A stretch of DNA of 64,000 nt from Pedobacter cryoconitis. Lineage in GTDB: Bacteria > Bacteroidota > Bacteroidia > Sphingobacteriales > Sphingobacteriaceae. The stretch is from assembly GCF_014200605.1 (NCBI RefSeq), contig NZ_JACHCE010000009.1, positions 1 to 64,000 on the forward strand, read 5' to 3'. The notes beneath the pieces are model-generated. The model had not been told where the DNA came from. It did no database searches and saw only the letters and a program-made list of their open reading frames with translations. Each line of letters begins with the position of its first letter. The stretch's first letter is position 1. The position numbers and the translations under genes were made by a program. Shown here piece by piece: positions 45,744 through 55,149 of the stretch.

Positions 45744-46988
45744 ATGAGAAAGAATCATTTTGCTGTAGTGCTGATCATATCCCTGTTTTTTCTTTGGGGT
45801 TTTGCACTCAACCTAAATCCTATCCTGATCCCTCACTTAAAAAAAGCCTGTCAGCTTTCAGATACACAATCTGCATTTATTGACTCGGCTTCTTATATCG
45901 CTTATTTTTTACTGGCCATACCTGCAGGTAGGTTTATGAAGAGATTTGGTTATAAGGGAGGGATTGTATTGGGTTTATTGTTGTTTGCTACAGGTGCATT
46001 TCTTTTTTATCCGGCAGCAGTGACCAGGTCTTATGTATTCTTTCTGGTGGCATTATTCATTATTGCCAGTGGACTGGCTTTTCTGGAAACAGCTGCTAAT
46101 CCTTATATTACGGTATTGGGAGATGAAAAGGGAGCTACTCAGCGGTTAAATTTTGCACAGTCATTTAATGGGCTTGCGGCAACGCTGGCACCGCTTCTGG
46201 GTGGCATGTTTATTCTTTCCGGGCAAAAGCTGGATGCCAGTGCAGAAGCGGCAATGAGTCCTGAACAGTTGAATGTTTATCTGAACCACGAAGCTTCATC
46301 TGTTAAAATCCCTTTTCTGATTATAGGCGCTGTTGTATTGCTGGTGGCTGTTTTTCTGATCAGGACCCCATTACCCGAAATTGAAGACCATGAAGGGGAT
46401 TCGGATGGTACAGGGTCTTTATTTGGAGAGAAGAATCTGATGCTCGGTGTAATTGCCCAGTTTTTTTATGTCGGGGCCCAGGTTTGTGTGGGTAGTTTTT
46501 TTATTCGTTTTTCGGCTCAGGTGGCTGGAATAGCTGAGAAATCGGCTGCACTATACCTGTCTGGTGCTTTACTTGGTTTTATGGCGGGCAGGTTTATAGG
46601 TACTTTCTTAATGCAGTATATTGCACCACCAAAACTTCTGGCTATATATAGCCTGATTAATATTGCCCTGATTTTTGCTGCGGTAATGATGAATGGTATA
46701 GCTGCGGTTTATGCTTTAATGGGGGTTGTTTTTTTTATGTCTATTATGTTCCCTACTATATTTTCGCTGAGTATCCGTGGATTAGGTTCAAGAATGAAAG
46801 AAGGATCTTCTCTGGTGATTATGGCTATTGTTGGCGGCGCCGTATTTCCTGTGCTGATGGGAAAAGTTTCTGATATGACTAATATACATACGGCTTATAT
46901 TGTACCTGCTTTATGTTTTGCAGTTGTTCTCTATTTTGCCCTGACCAACCTGAAAGTAAAGAAAATCAAGTTGACCACAGCACATTAA
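45744..46988 (+). CDS. MFS sugar permease, FucP-like
   Basis: 414 residues with about 12 membrane segments. The N-terminus FFLWGFALNLNPILIPHLKKACQLSD and the segment FLETAANPYITVLGDEKGATQRLNFAQSFNGLA are characteristic of the L-fucose:proton symporter (FucP) family. Hexose relatives share these motifs, so the sugar is not certain. It heads an operon with an amidohydrolase (11-base gap) and an AraC regulator, all same strand. Confidence 0.85.
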   Translation: MRKNHFAVVLIISLFFLWGFALNLNPILIPHLKKACQLSDTQSAFIDSASYIAYFLLAIPAGRFMKRFGYKGGIVLGLLLFATGAFLFYPAAVTRSYVFFLVALFIIASGLAFLETAANPYITVLGDEKGATQRLNFAQSFNGLAATLAPLLGGMFILSGQKLDASAEAAMSPEQLNVYLNHEASSVKIPFLIIGAVVLLVAVFLIRTPLPEIEDHEGDSDGTGSLFGEKNLMLGVIAQFFYVGAQVCVGSFFIRFSAQVAGIAEKSAALYLSGALLGFMAGRFIGTFLMQYIAPPKLLAIYSLINIALIFAAVMMNGIAAVYALMGVVFFMSIMFPTIFSLSIRGLGSRMKEGSSLVIMAIVGGAVFPVLMGKVSDMTNIHTAYIVPALCFAVVLYFALTNLKVKKIKLTTAH

Positions 46989-46999
46989 ACCCTGATAAA

Positions 47000-47833
47000 A
47001 TGAAGATAGATGCGCACCAGCATTTTTGGAAATATGATTTGTTAAGACATCACTGGATTGGAGATGAGATGGCTGTGATCAGACGTGATTTTCTGCCTGA
47101 ACATCTTGCTGAGGTACTTATTGAAAATAAGGTAGATGGATGTGTTGCTGTTCAGGCAGATCAGTCGGTAACAGAAACTGAGTTTCTGCTAAATTTAGCG
47201 CTGTCAAATGATTTTATTAAAGGGGTAGTGGGCTGGGTAGATCTTCGGGCAGCAGATCTCGAAGCACAGCTGGAAAATTACAGCCAGCATAATTTGCTGA
47301 AAGGTTTCAGACATATCCTGCAGGGCGAAAAGCAGCGGGATTTATGCCTTGACAGTTCTTTTCAGCGGGGAATTGCTTTATTAGCACCCTATGGATTTAC
47401 TTACGATATCCTGATTCATCAGGATCAGCTTCCCTTTATTCCGGAATTTGCTGCCCGTTTTCCAGATCAGCGTTTTGTGATAGACCATATAGCCAAACCA
47501 GGTATCAGAGAAAAGGAGATCGGAGATTGGAAAAGGGGCATAGAAAAAGTCGCTTTGCATGAAAATGTATCCTGTAAAATATCAGGCCTTGTCACTGAGG
47601 CTGATTTAAATACATGGACAAATCGTGATTTTATTCCTTATCTTGATGTGGTAGTTCATGCTTTTGGTACGGATAGGATTATGTATGGATCTGACTGGCC
47701 CGTATGTCTGGCTGCGGGAAATTATACCCGGGTTTTACAATTGGTGGAATCTTATTTTAGTTCTTTTTCTACCTTTGAGCAGGAACTTTTTTTTGGAGGA
47801 AATGCGACAGCATTCTACAGCTTAAAGGGTTAA
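47000..47833 (+). CDS. Amidohydrolase-2 family lactonase (L-fuconolactonase-like)
   Basis: 277 residues from the ATG at 47000; a longer frame upstream overlaps the permease and has no family sequence. The start MKIDAHQHFWKY, VDGCVAVQADQS, LKGFRHILQGE, FVIDHIAKPGI and the metal Asp in MYGSDWPVC match sugar-lactone hydrolases. Next to a FucP-like permease it suggests oxidation of fucose or a similar 6-deoxy sugar through its lactone. The dehydrogenase and dehydratase of such a route are not in the window. Confidence 0.82.
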   Translation: MKIDAHQHFWKYDLLRHHWIGDEMAVIRRDFLPEHLAEVLIENKVDGCVAVQADQSVTETEFLLNLALSNDFIKGVVGWVDLRAADLEAQLENYSQHNLLKGFRHILQGEKQRDLCLDSSFQRGIALLAPYGFTYDILIHQDQLPFIPEFAARFPDQRFVIDHIAKPGIREKEIGDWKRGIEKVALHENVSCKISGLVTEADLNTWTNRDFIPYLDVVVHAFGTDRIMYGSDWPVCLAAGNYTRVLQLVESYFSSFSTFEQELFFGGNATAFYSLKG

Positions 47834-47854
47834 GATTAACAGGGAGATTCAGAA

Positions 47855-48718
47855 ATGACAGATTTGGCCGTAATTACAATTGATTTAGAGACTTCATTAT
47901 CAGATTCTTTTTCGACAGGTTATTTGTCTGTATTGCCTTTTGAACTAAACCAGAGTTATAGAATCAGCTTTAACCAGTTTCTTTTCTTTAAAAAAGGTAA
48001 GGGCAGGATAGGGGTTGACGGAGCAGTGTATACGGTCTCTCCGGGTACTTTGATCTTACTGGCTAAAAACCAGGTTTACACGTTTAAAACTAACCAAGGA
48101 CTGGAAGCTTATAGTCTTTGTTTTGGGGATTGCTTCTGGGAAAAAACACCGGCAAGTGCAAATAATTGTAAAGCGGCTTTATTCAATGATGCCACTGCGA
48201 ATCAGTATTTGAAGCTGCAAAAGGAAGATGTACCAGAAATCAATAGGTTATTTCAGGAAATACTGACTGAGTTTGAGTCGGCAGATTATTCTAATAAAGG
48301 AGATGTACTGGCTGCCTTTCTTAAGATCCTGATCATTAAAGTGGCTAATCTTCACGCTTTACTGGCTAAGATAACCGATCAGAATGATCACAAAATTTAC
48401 CAGCGGTTTATTGATTTACTGGCTGAGCATTATCAGGTCTCACATGACGTTACTTTTTTTGCGGAGAAACTGAATATCTCCAGCAGGAAGCTAACAGAGC
48501 TTTGCAGAAAACATGCTGGCAAAGGTGCGAAAGATATTATTCAGCTTCAGCTGGTTGCTGAGGCTAAAAGATTCTTGCAGTTCAGTTCCAGTTCAATTAA
48601 AGAAATAGCCGCTATGCTGAACTTCTCTAATCCTTATCAGTTTAGTCATTTTTTTAAGAAAAACACTTCTTTCCCACCCGAAAAATATAGGAAACAGGTT
48701 ACCGGTTTTGGCATTTAA
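47855..48718 (+). CDS. AraC-family transcriptional regulator
   Basis: 287 residues: an N-terminal cupin-type sensor (about 20-110) with VSPGTLILLAKNQVYTF, and a C-terminal double HTH (about 185-285) with FFAEKLNISSRKLTELCRKHAGK and IKEIAAMLNFSNPYQFSHFFKKNTSFPPEKYR. It lies 21 bases after the lactonase gene and probably controls the permease operon in response to the sugar (inference). Confidence 0.88.
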   Translation: MTDLAVITIDLETSLSDSFSTGYLSVLPFELNQSYRISFNQFLFFKKGKGRIGVDGAVYTVSPGTLILLAKNQVYTFKTNQGLEAYSLCFGDCFWEKTPASANNCKAALFNDATANQYLKLQKEDVPEINRLFQEILTEFESADYSNKGDVLAAFLKILIIKVANLHALLAKITDQNDHKIYQRFIDLLAEHYQVSHDVTFFAEKLNISSRKLTELCRKHAGKGAKDIIQLQLVAEAKRFLQFSSSSIKEIAAMLNFSNPYQFSHFFKKNTSFPPEKYRKQVTGFGI

Positions 48719-48757
48719 ACCGCGGGTTCTGACATTTTCTATGCCTTGTGCAAGCCC

Positions 48758-48765
48758 TAATTTTG
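48758..48765 (+). promoter_or_regulatory. Candidate -7 element for the HD hydrolase gene
   Basis: TAATTTTG fits TAnnTTTG 21 bases before the ATG. No matching TTTG is seen about 20 bases upstream, so support is limited. Confidence 0.3.
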
Positions 48766-48786
48766 AGGGTATAAAAAAAAGAAAAT

Positions 48787-49437
48787 ATGTCAGTTATTCA
48801 ACCAAAATCTGTTGCAGGAATTGTTATTCCAGACAGTAAAATTGCCACTCAGGCTACAGAATTACTTCGTGAGTATGGAACGGAATTTATCTATAACCAC
48901 TCTTTAAGGGTTTTCATTTTTTCTGCATTGAAAGGTAATCGCGAAAGGTTTATCTATGATCCTGAATTGTTATATGTCAGTTCAGTTTTCCATGATCTGG
49001 GCCTGACTAAAAAGTATTCGAGTCCGGATAAACGTTTTGAAGTAGATGGTGCCAATGCGGCAAGGGATTTTCTGCAGGGTCATGGATTACCTAAAGAATC
49101 TTTACAGCTGGTATGGGATACTATAGCTTTTCACACGACTATTGGTATTGCTGAATATAAAGAGCCGGAAGTAGCTTTGATGTATTCTGGTGTGGGTTTA
49201 GATGTGATGGGAGAAGGATATGAGCAATTGACAGCTGCAAACAGGGAGGAGATTATTTCTGTTTTTCCAAGAGCAGAATTCAAAAAGAAAATTATCCCGA
49301 CTTTCTTTTCTGGTTTTGAACATAAAACAGAAACTACCTTTGGAAATATCAAGGCAGATGTCTGTGCTTATATGATTCCAAACTTTCAGCGGAAAAACTT
49401 CTGTGATTGTATTTTATGCTCGCCATGGTCTGAATAA
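48787..49437 (+). CDS. HD-domain hydrolase
   Basis: 216 residues. The HD fold is seen in NHSLRVFIF (first His), SSVFHDLGL (the His-Asp pair) and IAFHTTIG (last His), in the order of the family. The GANAARDFL stretch fits cyanamide-hydratase-like or small-molecule HD proteins better than nucleotide phosphohydrolases. The end is rich in Cys (FCDCILC). The function is unknown and it stands alone. Confidence 0.75.
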   Translation: MSVIQPKSVAGIVIPDSKIATQATELLREYGTEFIYNHSLRVFIFSALKGNRERFIYDPELLYVSSVFHDLGLTKKYSSPDKRFEVDGANAARDFLQGHGLPKESLQLVWDTIAFHTTIGIAEYKEPEVALMYSGVGLDVMGEGYEQLTAANREEIISVFPRAEFKKKIIPTFFSGFEHKTETTFGNIKADVCAYMIPNFQRKNFCDCILCSPWSE

Positions 49438-49519
49438 TGAATAACTGCAGGCTGATAATGGATAGCTTTCTGCTCAGGATTTTGAATAATTTATAATACA
49501 TTGAGTAAAATTTATCAGC

Positions 49520-51172
49520 ATGAAGAAAACTATCCTTTATTTAGCCGCTGCTGGTTTTTGTTTGATGGCCTGTAAACAGGGCGGGGAAACAAAAACAATA
49601 GCCCCGCCGGATTCCGCAGCCATTAAAATGATTAATGAGTCCAGCTTTGCTGAGCATATCAGGGTTTTGGCTTCTGATGAGTTTCAGGGGCGTAAACCAT
49701 TTACTGCCGGAGAAACTAAGTCTATCAATTACCTGAGAGCACAGTTTAGCCGGCTTGGTCTTAAACCAGGAAATGGCGATAGTTATTTTCAGGAAGTACC
49801 TATGGTAGAGCTTAAATCTGTACCCGAAAGTAAAATGATATTTAAAGGGGCAGCTGGCGGCGAAGTTACAGCGAATTATCTGACTGATTTTGTAGCAGGT
49901 ACAAGAAGAGTGCAGCCTGCTGTGATCCTGAATAATTCTGACCTGGTATTTGCTGGTTATGGTATTGTTGCGCCAGAATTTAAATGGAATGACTATGCAG
50001 GGTTAGATGTGAAAGGAAAAACGGTAGTGGTGATGATCAATGATCCGGGATTTGCCGATTCAACGCTGTTCAGAGGAAAAAATATGACTTATTATGGGCG
50101 CTGGACCTATAAATTTGAAGAAGCTGCCCGTCAGGGTGCAGCCGGGATATTGATTATTCACGATACAGAACCAGCGGCTTATCCCTGGTCTGTAGTGCGC
50201 AGCGGCTGGTCAAAATCGAAGTTGCAGGCAGAAGAAAAGGATAATAATATGTCCAGAGCTATTGTTGAAGGATGGATCAGTATGGATATTGCGAGGTCTT
50301 TACTCAAACTTGGTGGTCAGTCTGAAGCTATTTTTGCAGCGGCACGTAAACCGGGTTTCAAAGCGGTGGACCTGAAACTGCATACTTCATTGAAAATTAC
50401 AAATACGATTAAGAAATCAATATCAAATAATGTCGTGGCTATCATTCCGGGAACTAAAAGACCTCAGGAAAATATCATTTACTCTGCACACTGGGACCAT
50501 TTAGGGATCGGTGAAAAAGTAAACGGCGATTCAATTTATAATGGGGCAGTAGACAATGCAACAGGAGTGGCCGCTTTACTTGAACTTGCTGCTGCTTTTC
50601 AAAAGTCAGCCCACCGGCCTGAGCGCTCTGTTGTTTTTGTATCCTTTACCGGCGAAGAACAAGGACTGATCGGCTCTGAGTATTATGCCAAACATCCGGT
50701 TTATCCGGTGGGTCAGACCGTAGCAGATATCAATATGGATATGATGGGTATTGCAGGGAGAACCAGAGATATCGTGGTTTATGGATACGGGCAGTCTGAT
50801 TTAGAAGATTACGCAGAAGTCTCTGCAAAAAAATAGGGGAGGGTCATTGTGAGAGACCCTGTACCTTCATCCGGCCTGTATTACCGTTCGGATCATTTTA
50901 ACTTCGCTAAGGTAGGAATACCCGCGTTGTTTACAGGTTCTGGCGTTGACAATATACAGCATGGCAGAGCCTGGGGATTAAAACAGGTGGCTGATTATAC
51001 TAAATCGCGCTACCATTCACCTCAGGATAACTTTGATGCGATTACTGACCGGAGCGGAATGGTTGAAGATGTCAGGTTATTATTTGATATGGGCTATCGT
51101 TTAAGCATGGAAACATCTTTTCCGAAATGGAAAGAAGGCTCTGAATTTAAGGCTATAAGAGAAAAGAAATAA
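49520..51172 (+). pseudogene. M28-family aminopeptidase, interrupted by an in-frame TAG
   Basis: One frame of about 550 codons: lipobox (CLMACKQ), a PA-domain region (about 150-260), and the M28 catalytic domain with SAHWDHLG, GAVDNATG, FTGEEQGLIGS and NMDMMG. A TAG at 50834-50836 breaks it where relatives read AKQGRVI; after it the same frame continues GRVIVRDPVPSSGLYYRSDHFNF to 51172. A single CAG-to-TAG change explains this. The final zinc ligand (His in RSDHF) lies after the stop, so the truncated 438-residue protein should be inactive unless TAG is read through. TAG ends other genes here (for example at 1963 and 26883), so recoding is unlikely. Confidence 0.75.
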
Positions 51173-51213
51173 CAATTATATCCTGCAGAATATTTGATTC
51201 TGCAGGATATAAC

Positions 51214-51873
51214 CTATGCAGTGATTAAAAGAATATTATCAGTCATTTTGCTGGATACTGTTTTTGGTTCGCTGTCATCAATGGTAATGACCATTGACTG
51301 ATCAAAATCAAGTTTATCCAGTACTTTAATTTTAGATCCTAAACCCAGGTTTAGCTGTTTCAGATATTTTAAGAATGGTGTAGAGGTGTCTCTTACACTA
51401 CCTACTGTACCAGTTTGATTAATCTCAAATTCGCTTAATCTTTTATTGGCATAAACAGGCATTTTTCCATTTGACGCAGGGATAGGGTCCCCATGCGGGT
51501 CAAATTCAGGATTGCCCAGAAAGTCATCGAGTTTTTTTGCCAGTTGTTCATCGTGGATATGTTCCAGCTGTTCGGCGATATGGTGAACCTCATCCCAATC
51601 ATAATTAAGCTTTTCTACTAAGAAAACTTCCCATAATCTATGCTTCCTGATGATATCAAGCGCAGCAATTTCTCCTGGTGAGGTTAAAATTGCACCCTGA
51701 GTTTTATCATAAGTGATCAGTTCTTTTTCTTTAAGTTTTCTCAGCATATCAATTACTGAGGCTGGATTATTTTCCAGAGCATCGGCTATGGCTTTAAGGC
51801 TAACCTTTGATTCGCTTTTACCCAAATGGTAAATCGTTTTCAGATAGTTTTCCTCAGAATAGGTTTTCTTCAT
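51214..51873 (-). CDS. DtxR/MntR-family metal-dependent repressor
   Basis: 219 residues: N-terminal winged helix (TYSEENYLKTIYHLG, VSLKAIADALENNPASVIDMLRKLKEKELI), the metal-binding dimerisation part (RKHRLWEVFLVEKLNYDWDEVHHIAEQLEH), and a C-terminal FeoA/SH3-like domain (about 145-219). It senses Fe or Mn and represses uptake genes. A TACTTTTG -7 box (51892-51899, minus) lies 19 bases upstream of the start, and a palindrome further up may be its own operator. Confidence 0.9.
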   Translation of the reverse strand: MKKTYSEENYLKTIYHLGKSESKVSLKAIADALENNPASVIDMLRKLKEKELITYDKTQGAILTSPGEIAALDIIRKHRLWEVFLVEKLNYDWDEVHHIAEQLEHIHDEQLAKKLDDFLGNPEFDPHGDPIPASNGKMPVYANKRLSEFEINQTGTVGSVRDTSTPFLKYLKQLNLGLGSKIKVLDKLDFDQSMVITIDDSEPKTVSSKMTDNILLITA

Positions 51874-51916
51874 TTTACAGCTTCTTCAGGACAAAAGTAA
51901 ATAATAATTACTTAAG

Positions 51917-51957
51917 TTGTAAATTAGGTAAAACTAATTATGTATATTTGTTTTACC
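51917..51957 (+). promoter_or_regulatory. Rightward promoter overlapping a palindrome, candidate DtxR-type operator
   Basis: TTG (51917-51919) and TATATTTG (51943-51950, 23-base spacer) form a rightward promoter candidate. A perfect inverted repeat GGTAAAAC (51927-51934) and GTTTTACC (51950-51957) brackets the -7 box, and a smaller one, TTAG-N6-CTAA (51924-51937), resembles half of the known DtxR consensus TTAGGTTAGCCTAACCTAA. Repressor binding here would block the promoter. Confidence 0.45.
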
Positions 51958-52134
51958 GTTTTTAAGGTTTAAGTGTATCTAATTTGATACATGTAATGAT
52001 TAACTGGTAAAGGTATATGCGATTTTAAAAGGAGTTGCGTTAAATATCGAAATGATATGTAATTCGCCTTGAAGAGTTCGTGCCGGGAGAAACTTTGTGG
52101 TATATATCCTATTTAATGATCCTATTACAAAATT

Positions 52135-52320
52135 ATGGAAGTAGCAATTACCGTACTCGAAAATGAAATCAGAACAAAATCAATGTTGCTGAAAAAAGAA
52201 GACCTGATGAGAAAAGATATCAAACAAGCCACTTTAGTGATGAAAGATATTTCTAAACTTAAAACAGCTGTTAAATTATTAAAAGATCATCATCAGCGAA
52301 AAGAAAGAATCCGTCTGTAA
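52135..52320 (+). CDS. Small coiled-coil hypothetical protein
   Basis: 61 residues, Lys/Glu/Leu-rich with heptad-like spacing throughout (TVLENEIRTKSMLLKKEDLM, ISKLKTAVKLLKDHHQRKE). It has no membrane segment or signal. Coding character is good, and a terminator follows. I do not recognise the family. It lies about 180 bases after the palindromic promoter and could be driven by it. Confidence 0.55.
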   Translation: MEVAITVLENEIRTKSMLLKKEDLMRKDIKQATLVMKDISKLKTAVKLLKDHHQRKERIRL

Positions 52321-52396
52321 AGAAAGCAGATAAGAGGTAGTCATTGTTCCTGTAACAATACTTAAGAATTTTTTATATGTATGTTTAGGTTGATTT

Positions 52397-52431
52397 TGGC
52401 TTCGGAGTGGTTCCCGGAGCCATATCTTTTT
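52397..52431 (+). terminator. Terminator after the coiled-coil gene
   Basis: A 9-bp stem with one G-T pair (52397-52405 with 52414-52422) is followed by TATCTTTTT. Confidence 0.65.
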
Positions 52432-52532
52432 GTTAATAAAAATATTTAGTTATTTTATTCATCTATAGATGTTTGGTTAATAATTGTTCTATATTTATAT
52501 TTAAATTTTCCAGCCAAAAACTATTATTACCC

Positions 52533-52727
52533 ATGCAATCTGAATTCAATCAAAACTCTGAGGAGTTATTACAAAATCAGGATGATTATATACAAACTCC
52601 CTTTGATGGTTTTGTGAATGTAAACGATATAGTCAGACGACGACGACTATTAAGGACGGCAGAATTTAATGTCGCGGAACGATGGGATATTACGCTGGAC
52701 CTTCCTGCTGCAGAACTTGCAGACTAA
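52533..52727 (+). CDS. Small acidic hypothetical protein
   Basis: 64 residues from the ATG at 52533; an upstream in-frame start adds 20 hydrophobic residues that look like untranslated leader. The protein is rich in Asn, Gln, Asp and Glu, with a short basic patch VRRRRLLR in the middle and a final LDLPAAELAD. No family is recognised. It precedes the PAS kinase gene by 88 bases. Confidence 0.5.
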   Translation: MQSEFNQNSEELLQNQDDYIQTPFDGFVNVNDIVRRRRLLRTAEFNVAERWDITLDLPAAELAD

Positions 52728-52815
52728 TTTTAGCTGTCAATTCGCTCCTTTCTTTTGGTAAACTAATTTTTTCCTTATATTCAGGCTATCTAATATATCA
52801 TTTGATATACTGCCG

Positions 52816-54537
52816 ATGAAATTATTTACTGCCTATATTACCGCTAAGAGGTGTTTTTATCTCCTTATCCTGCTTCTTTTATTGATTATTCTTTCGGGGG
52901 TATTTAATTTCTTTTCTGCACATCTCATTCTGATATTTCATATCCTCCTTTTAATAACTGTTCTGGTGTTGTTTGTTATTTCTTCTGCAAATGATAAAAA
53001 GAAGTCAGAACCCTTAAGATATAAAGAGGTTAAAGCGCATTTGCAATCTTATCCCGAAGACAATGAAACTGGCTTTACAACTATTGCAGATCAGATCCCA
53101 TTTATGGTATGGCGTTCGGATGAAGATGGAAGATGTATTTATGTGAATAGGAAATGGGTAGAATTTACAGGTGTAAGTTACCAGGAAAGTCTCGGTTTTG
53201 GTTTTATCAAAACCATGGCAATCCAGGAAAATCATCATAGAAGACAAGAGTGGTGGAAAATGATCAAAGGTCATCAGCCCTATGAGATTAAATTTCAGAT
53301 CAGAAGTGCTTCGGGAGAATTACACTGGGCACTGGCACAGGCCAATGCCTATCATATAGATCATGTATTTATGGGCTATATAGGCAGCATTATTGATATT
53401 ACAGAACAGGAAAATTCAACAATCGCTATTCAGGAACTTTCAGATCGTAAAGATGAATTCTTAAGTATTGCAAGTCATGAACTTAAAACCCCTTTAACAA
53501 GCATTAAAGCGCTTTTTCAATTAATTGAGAGAAACCTCTCTCCTGATCATAAAGTTTATCATTTTCTGGAGCGGGCAAACAATAATATTCTACGGCTTGA
53601 AACATTGATCTCAGACTTACTGGATGTCTCAAAAATTAATGCCGGAAAGTTAAATTATGAGCATACAGAATTTGCTTTTCAGGAGATGATGGCAGAAGCT
53701 ATATTGAGTATGCAGAATATTGCGCCAAATCATCATTTTATTGTGAAGAGATCGGATGCGGTAAAATTTACCGGTGACAGGTTCAGGTTAGAACAAGTAA
53801 TTTTTAATTTTTTGTCCAATGCGATCAAATATTCACCCGAAGGGAAAGAGATTATTATCTCCTCGGAGGTCATCAACAGGAACATTATCGTTTCTGTGCA
53901 GGATTTTGGAATAGGGATACAAAAAGAAAACCTTTCTAAGATTTTTAACAGGTATTATAGAGTCGATAATACGGTTATGAAATTTGATGGGCTGGGCCTG
54001 GGTTTATTCATTTCTTCTGAGATTATCAAAAGACATAACGGAAGCTTTTGGATTGAGAGTGAATTAGGTAAAGGATCTACTTTCTATTTTATTCTGCCAC
54101 TTACAGATCAGCGTATACATGCAGAAGTAAATACAGATGAATTCAGCTACTATCAGGATGAAACAATTAATTTGCAGTTCAATGCGCAGAAAAACAGAAT
54201 GGATGTCAACTGGACAGGCTATCAGAATTTTATAAGTGTTCAGAATGGCTGTCTGATCATGCTCGACCTGGTTAAAAAATGTCAGGCAGTTAAAGTATTA
54301 AATGATAATTCAAAAGTGATGGGAAACTGGTCAGAAGCATCTGACTGGGTTTCGGCAGAATGTTTGCCGGCACTGGCAGAGGCGGGGGTAAAATATATTG
54401 CCTGGATTTACTCTCCCAGTATCTTTAGTCAGCTCGCCGCTGATAAAAGTGCAGATCTTGTACTGAGCAATATTACGGTCCAGTTTTTTAATGATCAAAC
54501 ATCCGCAGCACTCTGGCTGGATACGGCAGATCAATAG
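52816..54537 (+). CDS. PAS sensor histidine kinase with a C-terminal STAS-like domain
   Basis: 573 residues: two membrane segments (about 11-30 and 36-56), a PAS domain (about 85-200, IPFMVWRSDEDGRCIYVNRKW), HisKA with phospho-acceptor His 221 (SHELKTPL), and HATPase (NFLSNAIKYSP, VQDFGIGI, DGLGLGL) to about 435. The last 130 residues (QNFISVQNGCLIML ... SNITVQFFNDQTSAALWLD) resemble free-standing STAS/SpoIIAA-like proteins of Bacteroidota, in which the predicted strand-helix order and closing FDNxxxALxWL pattern recur (inference). No response regulator is adjacent. Confidence 0.82.
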   Translation: MKLFTAYITAKRCFYLLILLLLLIILSGVFNFFSAHLILIFHILLLITVLVLFVISSANDKKKSEPLRYKEVKAHLQSYPEDNETGFTTIADQIPFMVWRSDEDGRCIYVNRKWVEFTGVSYQESLGFGFIKTMAIQENHHRRQEWWKMIKGHQPYEIKFQIRSASGELHWALAQANAYHIDHVFMGYIGSIIDITEQENSTIAIQELSDRKDEFLSIASHELKTPLTSIKALFQLIERNLSPDHKVYHFLERANNNILRLETLISDLLDVSKINAGKLNYEHTEFAFQEMMAEAILSMQNIAPNHHFIVKRSDAVKFTGDRFRLEQVIFNFLSNAIKYSPEGKEIIISSEVINRNIIVSVQDFGIGIQKENLSKIFNRYYRVDNTVMKFDGLGLGLFISSEIIKRHNGSFWIESELGKGSTFYFILPLTDQRIHAEVNTDEFSYYQDETINLQFNAQKNRMDVNWTGYQNFISVQNGCLIMLDLVKKCQAVKVLNDNSKVMGNWSEASDWVSAECLPALAEAGVKYIAWIYSPSIFSQLAADKSADLVLSNITVQFFNDQTSAALWLDTADQ

Positions 54538-54642
54538 CCCCGGGGCTCTATATTAAAAATTGCTCTTCTTCACATTTTTTTGTAAAATCCATACGCAATT
54601 TCTTACATTGTATTATAAATCAATTTATTAAATAAGAATCTT

Positions 54643-55149
54643 ATGAAAAAATTACTTTCTTTAGTGGCTGTATTAAGTTTATGGGTAAGCTTAACAATGG
54701 CACAAACTGCTGCTCCTGCAACAGGGGCTAAACTTAAAAAAGACGGCACACCTGATAAACGTTATACACCTGCAAAGCAGACAAAAACTACTGTAAAATT
54801 AAAGAAAGACGGGACGCCTGATAAACGTTATACAACAACTGAAAAAACAACAACATCAGTAACCCCACCGGCAAAAACAGTAGAGAAAGCGAAAGCAGCA
54901 AAAACAACAAAGGTTACAACGACAACTAAACCGGTTGAGGCTGCTACTGCAGCTGCAGCCCCTGCTGTAAAAGAGACTAAAACTACAGTAACTAAAGCTG
55001 CAAAGGCGCCAGTGGCAAAAGACTATAAACCAACAGTAGACAGAAGTCAGTCCGGGCCGAACGGAGAGCAAATCCTGACTGGTCCGCGTGGTGGAAAATA
55101 TTATATCAATAAAAATGGGAATAAAACTTATATAAAGAAAGAAGGATAA
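54643..55149 (+). CDS. Secreted Lys/Thr-rich repeat protein with PBCV-type basic adaptor end
   Basis: 168 residues with a signal peptide (about 1-20, ending SLTMA). Two exact copies of KLKKDGTPDKRYT lie at 30-42 and 52-64, then a long Lys/Thr/Ala/Val low-complexity section. The C-terminus (GPNGEQILTGPRGGKYYINK...) matches the PBCV basic adaptor domain (PF08789), seen at the ends of viral and bacterial proteins. It is very basic and probably binds an acidic partner at the envelope or outside the cell (inference). Confidence 0.75.
   Translation: MKKLLSLVAVLSLWVSLTMAQTAAPATGAKLKKDGTPDKRYTPAKQTKTTVKLKKDGTPDKRYTTTEKTTTSVTPPAKTVEKAKAAKTTKVTTTTKPVEAATAAAAPAVKETKTTVTKAAKAPVAKDYKPTVDRSQSGPNGEQILTGPRGGKYYINKNGNKTYIKKEG

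Noticed and set aside
2680..50836. Stop-codon recoding to explain the two in-frame stops
   Set aside because: The stops differ (TAA and TAG), both serve as normal stops in neighbouring genes, and no recoding hairpin is apparent.
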